DNA from: Desulfuromusa kysingii
GTDB lineage: Bacteria > Desulfobacterota > Desulfuromonadia > Desulfuromonadales > Geopsychrobacteraceae
DNA length: 64,000 bases
Direction: 5' to 3'
Assembly: GCF_900107645.1 (NCBI RefSeq)
Contig: NZ_FNQN01000007.1
Location: 192,898-256,897, forward strand
Both the position numbers and the translations under genes were made by a program. Below, in pieces: positions 34,981-46,000 of the stretch. The notes under the pieces were generated by a model. The model was given only the letters and a program-made list of their open reading frames with translations, did not search any database and had not been told where the DNA came from. Position 1 is the first letter of the stretch, and each line of letters begins with the position of its first letter.

Positions 34981-36966
34981 CTATTTCGCCACCCTGACCA
35001 CACGGACAGTACTTTCAGTGGAATTTGCAGCTTCGTCCCACAAGATAACTTTGTAGAAATATCGCTTCCCCTTCTTGACCCGCGCATCAACAAATTTATC
35101 TGCCATAATCCGCGCATGGCTGATTTTCAAAAAGTCGCGCTTGTTATGACTACGCAAGACATCAAATCCGGCGAGATCGGTCGCCTTAGAATGCACGGTA
35201 AGAATAACCTCACCATTGACCACCGCGGCTTTGAACGACGAAATTTGCGGTTTGATGTGATCGCGAACACTGAGATTCACGGAGGAGGAAGGGTCTGACT
35301 CGTTGCCGCTTTCATCAACAGCAACAACGGTATAAATAACAGGAACAGCCACAGGCGGTTGAGCATCAACATAAGAGGTGTGAACAAAGCTGTTTTCATT
35401 AATCTTAGCCCGCTGCCCGGCAACCTCACGATAGACATTAAAGCCTGCCAAGTCATAGGTATGCACCTGTGACCAGGTTAATGCCACCTGCCCCTCACGC
35501 ACCGAAGATCCGGTGATGGATGGAGGTCGTGGTGGCGTCACATCAGGCAGTTGCACCTTCACCTGAGGGGATGGAGCCGATTCGTTAAAGTGGGTATCAA
35601 CCGAGGTGATCCGATAATAATAGGGATAACGTGACAAATTCTTCGTCAGCACATCAGCGTACATTGGTTTCGGAACAGGGTCCTGAGTCAGCAGTTGCCA
35701 ATCAATATTTGTCAGATCCATGGTGCGATAGACGCGGTACCCCAGTAAATCATCGGCGACAACCTCAGACCAAGTCGTATTCACCGTTGCTTGATCTAAA
35801 GCAAACGTCAACTCTTGGACAATTGGTGGTGGAGTGACATCCACAGGTACACCTAAAACAGCCAGAGAACGCAACGACTCATAGCCACCAGCATTAATAG
35901 CGGTGATCACGTAAAAATAATTGTGGTCGACTGTTACGGTGTCGTCTCGATAGCTAGTATCATTCACCATGGTTTTATTTAGTCGCGTATAGGGGCCATC
36001 TGAATTGGGAGCCCGATAGACATTATAGCCCACGGTTTTTCCATCATTCTTGTTCCATGACAAGCTAATGCTATCTTCACTAATCTCAAGCTCTGGCCGT
36101 GATGGCGGCGCTGGCTTATGGTCTATCTTGACCTGCCCAATGGCCACCTCGGAATAAGGGCCAAGGTCACCGAACAGATCTAATGCCTGAATTTTGTAAT
36201 AGTAGATCTCCCCTTCCCTGACCGTTTTATCGGTGTAAAAATAGGGGGCAACATCAACAGTTCCATCAGGGTTGGCTGCTTCCTGGACTTGTACCGGAGA
36301 GCGATTGATTTTTTTATATTCACCGTTTAAATGTTCAGAACGAAAAACATTAAAACCCAAGAATCCAGCGTAACCCTCCCACTTTAATCCGACCCCCCAT
36401 GGAAACTTATTCGCCTGCACCCCCCAAACACCAGTGGGGATATACGGATTTTTGGTAGAAACTCTGATCTCTCTCGATGAGATTTCCTGGCCTTGTGAAT
36501 AGGTCTTTATCGTATAGAAATAAACCTTGTCCTTTTCTATCTGCTCATCCAGATAGTATTGCCCTATGAGTTCAGCTATCTCCGGCTTTTGCATAGAGAT
36601 AAAGACAACCATATTAAGTCGATTCTCCATCTGAGTGAGGTAGGCATTTTTTTCTTGACCATTTTTCGCAGTTTCAAATGGATAGAGGAGTTTCAAAGCA
36701 TAAGAGCCATCATCACTGACCTTCTCCTTAGCCTCTTGGTAGGAGGCCATCTTTAAGGAACGCAATAATACGGGTTCAGTTTTTGTCTTATCTCCTTCAG
36801 AGCGGTAAAGTTTATATTCATAGTTTAAGTTTTTATCCATAGGATACCAACGAAGCTTAACAACGCTACCATCGAACTTCGCTTTAAGAGCTATTTCAAC
36901 CTCACAACTCGCAGAACTGGCAAAAAGGAATATGCTGAGAAATATAATAAACCCAATTTTTTTCAT
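34981..36966 (-). CDS. Secreted protein with about six fibronectin type III domains
   Basis: 661 residues from the ATG at 36966 (GGAGAAAG upstream). Signal peptide about 1-21. About six fibronectin III repeats follow; the clearest start near residues 187, 292, 388, 485 and 580, each with a YNVYR/FNVYR/YRVYR-type strand (GYNVYRAP, GYRVYRTM, GFNVYREV) and a YFY/YYYRI strand. The first repeat carries a long insert. No catalytic domain or sorting signal is evident. It is the last gene of the surface cluster, 94 bases after the giant gene; it may be a binding or scaffolding partner. Confidence 0.85.
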   Translation of the reverse strand: MKKIGFIIFLSIFLFASSASCEVEIALKAKFDGSVVKLRWYPMDKNLNYEYKLYRSEGDKTKTEPVLLRSLKMASYQEAKEKVSDDGSYALKLLYPFETAKNGQEKNAYLTQMENRLNMVVFISMQKPEIAELIGQYYLDEQIEKDKVYFYTIKTYSQGQEISSREIRVSTKNPYIPTGVWGVQANKFPWGVGLKWEGYAGFLGFNVFRSEHLNGEYKKINRSPVQVQEAANPDGTVDVAPYFYTDKTVREGEIYYYKIQALDLFGDLGPYSEVAIGQVKIDHKPAPPSRPELEISEDSISLSWNKNDGKTVGYNVYRAPNSDGPYTRLNKTMVNDTSYRDDTVTVDHNYFYVITAINAGGYESLRSLAVLGVPVDVTPPPIVQELTFALDQATVNTTWSEVVADDLLGYRVYRTMDLTNIDWQLLTQDPVPKPMYADVLTKNLSRYPYYYRITSVDTHFNESAPSPQVKVQLPDVTPPRPPSITGSSVREGQVALTWSQVHTYDLAGFNVYREVAGQRAKINENSFVHTSYVDAQPPVAVPVIYTVVAVDESGNESDPSSSVNLSVRDHIKPQISSFKAAVVNGEVILTVHSKATDLAGFDVLRSHNKRDFLKISHARIMADKFVDARVKKGKRYFYKVILWDEAANSTESTVRVVRVAK

Positions 36967-37060
36967 ACTAGCTTTCTCCAAGCTTCTTCTTCATAAGAAG
37001 CGATTCCTGTTTCATTTATATGAAATACACATGACTTTTCAAAACTGAATGACCACTATA

Positions 37061-40000
37061 TTAAAATGATAAACTCGTAAAGTCGGTCGTTCCGCGGCTT
37101 GTCTCTAGCTCCAATATTTGAAATTGGGAAAAATTATTCCCTTGATACTGGGTCGTGTTACCAATCGCCTCATCCTGTGCATAGTTATAGTCGGCCCCGA
37201 TAAGAGACTCGGTAAAATCTCGGGTAAACACTTTGACACCACCAAAATAATCCACAACATGATATCCATAAGTAGAGTTAGAAATTCGAAATAACAGTCT
37301 TTCCATTAGCTGTCTTTCATAGTCGCTTGTAAACTTCATTTCGATACGATGGTTGATACTATCACTCTTGCTTCTCACGATATATTGACCTTTTCTGAAA
37401 GTAATAGAATAACTTCCTTCATCAACTGCTGGGTCAAATTCAATTTCGAGTTCGATTTCATTCCAGTTAATCGGTGCCTTGGTTGTAAATCTTAGTTCGA
37501 GAGTTTGAAAATTTACCGTGCTAAAAGTAAGCGCTAATTCTTCTTTTGCCAGATTAACTCTTCCCTCTATCTCTTCAATAACACTTGCTGCAGGCGCACA
37601 CTGCTCGAGATCATTTTGTACATTTTGTTCATTATTATCAAAGGCATTTCTTAAATTAGTCAAAGAGACCATTTCAGGCGGTTGACACAAAGATCCAACG
37701 CTACTGAATTCTCCATTGATGTATCGCTCCCATAATGCCCGCAACTCTTCTCGCTTAGCAGCATAAGGGCCTGCAGCAAGGGCCTCTTGATAACCGGCCT
37801 GATCAAGGGAATACTTAACAAAATAGTTGAGATTTTCTAGGCCTCCATCAGCAATAACATCTTTAGAGCCTGAATACATGGCCGATGGCTCCTCACCATT
37901 TTCGGGAAGAGTTAAATAGAAATTTGCTCCATATATTTTTTGGTTGCCCTCGTCCAATATTTCGACTGTATATTTATTTTGATAACCATCGCTAGCAACG
38001 ACGGCACCAACTCTATCGTTGGCAAGAACATACTCATTGGCGGCGCCTCCTATGCCATTTCCAATGTATGTAGGGCCAGCCGCAACCTGCATCACACCAC
38101 CGCCAACGACCGTTACGCCACCTTCTGCTGAGTTCTCATCAACATCGGCTTCATCTGCGCCACTTCCAGCTCGGTTACGTCTCTTACTCGTTTGACCTCT
38201 TTGTTTTTGATTTGTACCTTTTTCAATTTGTGCGACATAACGTTCAAGTTGTTTTCCTTGCGTAGTGCTTCCTGCTTGAGTTTGGCTCGTATCCCCCTCA
38301 TTCGTCTCTGGTTCTGTGATAAACGGATAAGGCCATACTCCATTTGGCAATTGCTTGGAATACTTGGTAACCCCTTCTGCATTTGTATAAGATTTCATTA
38401 TGTACAGTGGTTCCGTCGACTTAAAGACAAAGATCGACCGTTGACTACCACCCTGATCATCGGTCACAGCACCACCGAAATCCCAAGCTCCCGACACTGG
38501 CGTACCACTGGGGTCTAAGACATTTATTTTAATTTTGTTTCTTTCTTGCCCATCTCTGAGAGCCTCTGCAGCTAAAGCATTTTTCATCTCCAAATATACA
38601 TTGGTATCAGCATAGACAGGAGCGGTTGACACTGAGGGGTAAACCCCCAAAACCATCTCGCGAAAATTGGTGGGTTCGTCTGTGGTTGTGAATGAAACCG
38701 TCACAACCTCTTCTTTCACCAGAGAGCCCCAATTTCTATCAGCACCATAAGTGATGGTGGAACCAGAGGTTGTCGGATTAAATGTGCGTAACTGCAACAC
38801 TGTACTTATGCTGTGTTCTTGACCTTTCGATAGAGGTGCAAGCGGGCTATAAACCATTTTTTTCAACCCGAGCAAACCACCACGCATTGCTCCAGAATAA
38901 CCATCAAGTAGAAGGCCCTTATTGCCGTCCTCAATCTCGGTAAAATTGACGATATCCCCATCTCTTTCAGGATGTTTTACTGTCAACACATACCAATTAT
39001 CATCGTCATACACAAAAGGGTGCATCAGCGGAATCGTGGTGCTTATTTCGAGTTCATTAACCAGTCTAACCTTGGTTGCATTGTTTTGGGGCCGAGTCAT
39101 GGCAAGCAAAGGGAGATCAGCAATATTCGCCTCCATGGTTGCCCCTTCAGTCCCCTCTGGAATGACGAAATCCATCTCCCAGCTTCCACTTATTACGCCC
39201 ATAAGGAAGGAATAACTGACTTCTCCATGCATCATCACATAGGTTGGGTTTGGTGCTCTGAAATGGGCATCAAGTTCGGCGTATGCAGCCATAATTTCAT
39301 AATTTTCACCACCAACTCTGACCCCGGCTTCAAGTCCAATCCAGACCCTGCCACTGGCATCGATATAAAAAGGTGCAAAGCCACCCTCAACCGCTACTTC
39401 TGCACCCCCATAAATCCTGCCATAAAAGATCCACCATTCGCCGCCTAAATCAAAGGTTTGCTTAACCCCCAGCGCCAAGCCATCAGAACTAAGCTGGATA
39501 TAACCTGAACCCGTAATATATTCTAACGCAGTGACATTAAGGCGCTGATCCTGGGAACCAAACCAGATATGCCAATCACCATCGGCAAACAGCAGGTCAA
39601 CCGTGCCATCGACACCGAGCATGGTCAAACTTCCAAGCTTTTTAGATAGCTTTGCTTCTGCCTCAACGTGGAATAATGGCGGACTGGAACCAAGAGTGAT
39701 CGTTGCTTCTAGATCAGCGTCTCCAGTGTGGCTTTCGGTCAAAAACCAAGAATCACCATGGAGAGTCAGCTTTGAATCCTCAATATAAAGGGTGAAATCA
39801 CCATACCAAGTGGAAAAATCAGAGGTGCCAATACCCACCTTAGCCATAAGAACAAAGGGGTTATTTCCATCTTTCGTTAACGCACCGGTTTCAGCATTAA
39901 CAGTCATATGATAGGCACAGCCACCACCAACTTTATAAAGCGACAGGGGAATAGCGCCCAGTGGAACACCACCAGACCCACCAGCGGCCAATGATGCCCC

Positions 40001-43000
40001 CCAATAGGTATAGGTATCGGTTGACCCGAGAATAAATTGGCCATCCATAGAGATCGTATTGGCAACATCAACAATAACAGCGCCACTAAACTCACTCTCA
40101 GAGAGTCCAAGCTCGACCTTAAAATAGAGCGAGCCTTCGTGGTACTCGGTGACAATCTTTTCAAGGTCAATGGTCGCATTTTGATGGAGCGTCAGGACAA
40201 CATCAGCGGCAATCGGACCCGCAGAAATTCCTCCAGCGATATCAAAGAAGAAGTGGTCATCGTAACCCAGAGCAAACGTGGTTAAATCGACTTTAGCACC
40301 AGCCAGCGTAGCTGAGGCACCATTGAATCCTGTTTCAATGACAACACCATCAATGGTGATACCACTGTCTGAAACCTCGATACCGGAAAGGATGATGGGA
40401 CTGGGCAAGCCCGAAAGAAGGGTCGCCCCCTTGATAGCAAAACTACTATCAAGGCCAAAATACAACCCTGGGTTGTCACCCGCTGAGTGATAGCCAGCGT
40501 TTAATCCCGAGACAGTGACTGTTGCAAAAGGGGCCTCATGGGTAAAGCTTTTCGCTGAACTCCCCCCTATTGACCAAGCACTAACCCCATTGTTTGCAAG
40601 TGCAAGTTTTGCCGCTATTTTCATTGCAAAAAATTCTTCGAGGGTCAACTCCATACCTAGACTGGCGCTTGCGATAGAAAACTTATCAAACGCTAGATTC
40701 GCCTCGGTCAGCATTGCATCAAAACCAATATCTGCGAGGTCAACATTATTGGCTGAGACTTCTCCTTTAAAACCGGTGTCAGAAATAGTCCACTCATTGA
40801 TAGAAATATCAATCTGCTTACCTTCAGCATAAGGAATAGTCAAAGTCCCTGCGAGGGTTAAGCTCTGATCATCAAAACCAATATCTCCACTAAAATCTCT
40901 AACCTGCAAATCGGTTCCGGGTAAATTGAAGGCGAGTCCGACAGCATTAAAACCATAGGTATTTTCGACATTGTCAAAAACAATGGCAGGGGTGAGATTA
41001 GTCACACCATTTGCAACACTGGCCATACTGTAGCCATCCCCAAAACTAAGGTTGCCATCAATTTTCTTCAACTCAAACATCTCAGTTACGTCGCCCTTAC
41101 TGGAATCAAAAGCAACCTTAATTTCTTTTAAATGGGCATCAATCCCATAGGTTGTATGGGGAACAACGGTCATGCTTTTCCCCACAGTGTCAGCCCAGGT
41201 CACGGTCACCTGCAAACCGTTGTTCGCCAAACCGAAATCGCTAAAACTTAAACCTTCGGTGTAACCGGCAAGAATTCCCTGATCAAAGCTGATGGAGGCT
41301 CCGGCGCCAATCTCACCAAAAACGCTGCCTCCTCTGACACCAACGGAAACACTTGGCAACGAGGCGTTGAAAAAGTCATTACTGATCGTGAAACTTCCTT
41401 CGGGATCAAAACTGATAGTGCCACTGTTGAGGGTTTTGCTGTCCATATCGATGTCAAGGTTTGACACCGAGACCGGCAATTCGCCAAAAGCATTCAAGCT
41501 GCTTGGATCAAGAGAGCTATGCAAAGCTCCCAGATAGAGACTCGCCTCACCACTCCACTCCCCGTCCACCAGAGCAAGGGCCCCCGTCAACCTGTAATCA
41601 CCGAAGTTGACAACAATATCATCAGCCCGCAGGGTCCCTAAATCGATATCGCCCTTGTGGGAAATAAGGATACTCCCCTCGACGGTCTGACTGAGAATGG
41701 TGGCGTTACCGTTAAGGATAATCCACATAAGGTTATCTTTGACCGTGAAACCGAATTCGCTCAGAGCGAGTTGTGCCAGCCCCTCTCCTACCGAGAACGC
41801 TGGCAGATCAGCGGCAAACATCACCGGGTCATCGATACTCGGCATACTGATGGAGTTTTTAGAGATCGACAGGTCGCTGAAATTAAAGGTTTTTGCGACA
41901 TCAGCAACAGTCGGATCAAGGGCAAGATCACCATCGATAATAACGTTTATTTCCCCGTCTACGTAGCTACCACCAAGCTTCTTTAAGGTGAGATCGGCAA
42001 ACCCAGCAAGGCTGAAGGGGCTCTCTGGTAACTCTGTGACAATCGTCAACTCTTCTAACCCGAGATTACTCAGACTTGCAGTCACATCAATCGGGATATT
42101 ATCAAATTGAACCAGCTTGATGGTTGCAGCCAGCGAACCTGAAATTGAGTTACTGCTGACGCCAAAAGAAAAGGACTGAACATCTGCCGCGAATCCAGCC
42201 AGTCCAAACTTGCCAATACTACCGGGATCAATATCAACCTCACCCGTGGTTGAAACTCCACTGGAAGAAACTACCAGGGCACTGACCTCGGATAAACCGA
42301 TGGATCCGCCCCCCAGATTTGCAGGCAATTTCACCCGGCCCCAAACCTTGAGTTTTTTGTCATTGAGATAGAGACGCCCGTTGATATTGTTGACATGAAA
42401 TTCGGTACCAGGAATTTTAAAATCGAGTCCAGATAAGCTCTCAGCAGCTTCTTTTGCTGCCTGTTCAGCGGCCTCTTTGCCCATATCAGCCAAATCGCTA
42501 TTCGGCTGCATTCCCCAAGTAATCCCCCGATCTGCCAACATCGTCAGTTGGGTAAAGTCCTCTGCCATCTCATAACCAGAACCCAATTTGATACTGCCAT
42601 CAAGATCGGTAAGCCTCAGCATATCCACTATTTCTGCAGCACTAGTATCCACCGCAACGGTCAGTTCGCTAAGGCGCAGAGTTATTCCATAGTCACCCGT
42701 GAGAACTGGCAGAACGACCGGGTTGCTCCCAGCATTATAGGTTACCGAACCGGCAAAGCCACGTGGCGACAGTTCAATATCGGCAAAGCTTAAATTTTTC
42801 GGGGCATTAGGAATATCAATTCCAGCCAGTGAATCCAGATTGAAATCACCATCGACAGAGGCACCATTAGAACCAAAACTCACTGAACGAATTTCAGCGG
42901 AAAAAACACCAAGGTCTGGGGTGAGTGCTTTCTTGAAATTTAAAACCACCGTACCACTGGTCACTTTTTTGTTTTCGAGGTCGATCGCCAGATTTTCAAA

Positions 43001-46000
43001 ACTGACATTGACTTCACCAGTCAACGGATCTTTGAGCTCTGCAGGCAAATACTCGGTTAAAAATCCAGCATTAATAGAGCCAGCCCCACTGATTAAACCA
43101 TCCTCCATTTTAGCGCTGGTCCGCAGGCTGAAATCACCGAGGGCAAGATACAGACCATCAAAACCAAAGTCAGATATTTCAAAGGTTTTATCGTGGAATA
43201 TTTTGGCGGTGATACTTGCTTCACCTCCCATGTATTCAGCTTGCCCCTGTAAACCAAACCAGAGCAAACCATTGCTGATTCCCAGACCATACTTTTCCAG
43301 ACTGACTGAAGCCGCATTAATATTTATGGTCGTAGCAGAAAGGGTCTGCCAACCGCCAAGGTCACCAGTAAATTCAATCGCAGCCTTGTAGACCCGTAAC
43401 CCTGAAAACTCCACAGGCCTTTGATATTCGGAAAAAAGACTATGGGTTGGGGTGATCATTCCCGCAAGTTCGACATAGAAATTATCGTTCTTGTATCCCC
43501 CCTTAACCTCTTTCAGAGTAAGGCTGGCAAAACCGTCAAGATTAAAAGATTTATTCAAATTGCCAGAGTCAATTTTTACTTGCTGCAATCCATCCTTACT
43601 ATCAAATGCAGCTGTAACCGCAACTTTCAGGTTCCCAAATTGGGTGAAATCGAGATTTCCAGCCAGACTCCCTGAAATCACATTATTGTCAATCCCAAGG
43701 GACAGACTGGTCAGGCTCGTATCGATATCAGCCAGTGACATCGCCGGCAAGGTACCAGGGTCAAAGACAAGGGGACCATCCGTCGATAATCCGTTGGAGG
43801 CGGATAGAGTCACAGGTTGATCTGCCGGAATAGTGATACTGGCATTGTTCATTGCTGCTGGCAGATAAATGGTCCCAGAGATAGACAAGGATTTTGCAGC
43901 TAAATCAATGGCGCCACCAAGATCGCCAATGGCAAAACCACCAGGTAAATTCAACCGAGCAAGAGAGACGGGTGCGGCGGCGATAGTATTTTTCCCCCAC
44001 GAAATAATATTATCACTCAGCAATTCCAAATCGGAAATTTCCAGACCATTAAACCCAGAACCAAACTCAACGCCACCACCAAAGGTTTTAAGACTAACCA
44101 TTGTGGCAAGGCTCTTACGCGTATCAACATTCACCGACAGCGTATCAAGATTCAGTTGGAAACCAAATTCACCATCAACAATGGTGATGGAACGCGTTCC
44201 TCCGCCACCGATGAGATCAATATCACCGGCAATGGCGCCAGCGCCTAAATACAGATCGGTAAAGGGGATCTCTTCCACAGGCAAACCGAGCCCGGAAAGA
44301 TTAATCGCCCCGTCGATAGAGGCGCTGGAGGTGGTAAAAGTGATCCCGGCAAAGGACAGGGTAACCGGCCCCAGCGTGACATTGAAAGGGGCTGCCGGGA
44401 TATAGCCAACAGAACCTAGGGATACCGAACGATTCGCCAGATCAACCTGAAAATTATTGAGTTGGACAACAAGTTCCTGAGCATCATTCAAAACCCCGGC
44501 GGGCAGAGCATCGATCAACGCCTGAGGCAGCCCACCAATATACCCTTGGGTGTTATTGGCAATCGCACCTGCTTCATCAATATGATCACCTGCCACCTTG
44601 AGGAAAAAATCACCGAGAGCAAAGTAGATGTTGTTCAGGTCGATCCCATCGATACGGGTTGTCCCATCATGAAAAATACGGGCTGTTGCCGTCGCGGTAC
44701 TGCCACCGAGACTGGCTTGCCCCTTCAGACCAACCCAAAACAGATTGTTTTCTACCCCAATACCGTATTGGTTGAGGGTAAGAAAGGCCCCTTCGATTTG
44801 CGCCGCGGCGCCAGTAAGTTCGTGCCAGCCTTCGAGGTCACTGGCCAAAGTGATGGCATCTGGAGAAATCGTCAACCCTGAAAAAACCAAAGCATCGTCA
44901 ATCCCTGTGACAGATGAGACTAAGCTATTTGTTGGGGTGATTGAACCATCCAGAACAACAGAGAAATCTCCCTTGTCATATTCCAACGCCAGTTTTGTCA
45001 GAGTGAGAGTCGCAAATTCAGCAAGGGGGAAACTATAGCTCTCCTTCTCCACCGCCATGCGGAATCTGTTCAGCCCATCCTTATTAATATCAGCAGCAAT
45101 ATCCAACGGCAGATCGGCAAAACTATTTAAGGTGACTTGCCCGCTCAAGCTACCGGAAGGAATATTGTCGGCAATCGCCAATGACAATGTCGACAGGGTG
45201 GTCGGAAAGCCGGAGAGATCAAGAGACGGAAGCGTCCCCGCAGCGAATTCCAATGTCCCTGCGGTAGAGATCCCTTTTTTCGACAGCACCAATGGAGTGA
45301 CCGCTGGCAAGCTGACGGAACCGCCGCCTAATGAATCGGGAAACTGGAACTGGCCATGAAGGGATACACTTTTGGCTGCGAGATTGATCGCTCCACCAAT
45401 ATTTGCCAATTTGAAATCGGTGCCGGGGATCGTCAACAGCGCCGTTGCAACAACCTCTTCCCCTTCAGCCACCGCCGTTTGTCCCCAACTGATGGTATGA
45501 TCGGCCAACAACTGCAGATTTGGCACGGCGATATCCCCATAACCGGGACCGAATTGCAACGATCCCGAAAATCCGGTGAGTTGAACCATCTGCGCCACGG
45601 GAAGTTGCGTGTCGACAGCCACCTTCAATGCAGATAAGGCAAGACTGAATCCGTAATCGCCGTCTAGAATATCAATCGTCCGCACCCCGGCGAGTCCGAC
45701 AAGATCAACGTCCCCGGCAAAACCGCTACGGCTGAAATTTAAACCGGTAAACGGAATATCCGTTGCCGGCAGATCAAAGCCTGCCAAGGACACTGAACCC
45801 GCGATTTCGGCACCAGTGCTGGAAAAAGTCATCCCCGTCAGTTGCATGGCAACCGGACCAAGATCAAAGGTCAGCGCTGTAGATGGATTTATAGTCACCG
45901 AACCCAAGGTCACTTTATTGTTGGCCAGATCGACATTGAAGCCGTTAAGCTGCACCAGCAGTTCGTTATTTTCATTAAAGAGGGCGGGGAATTTATCTAT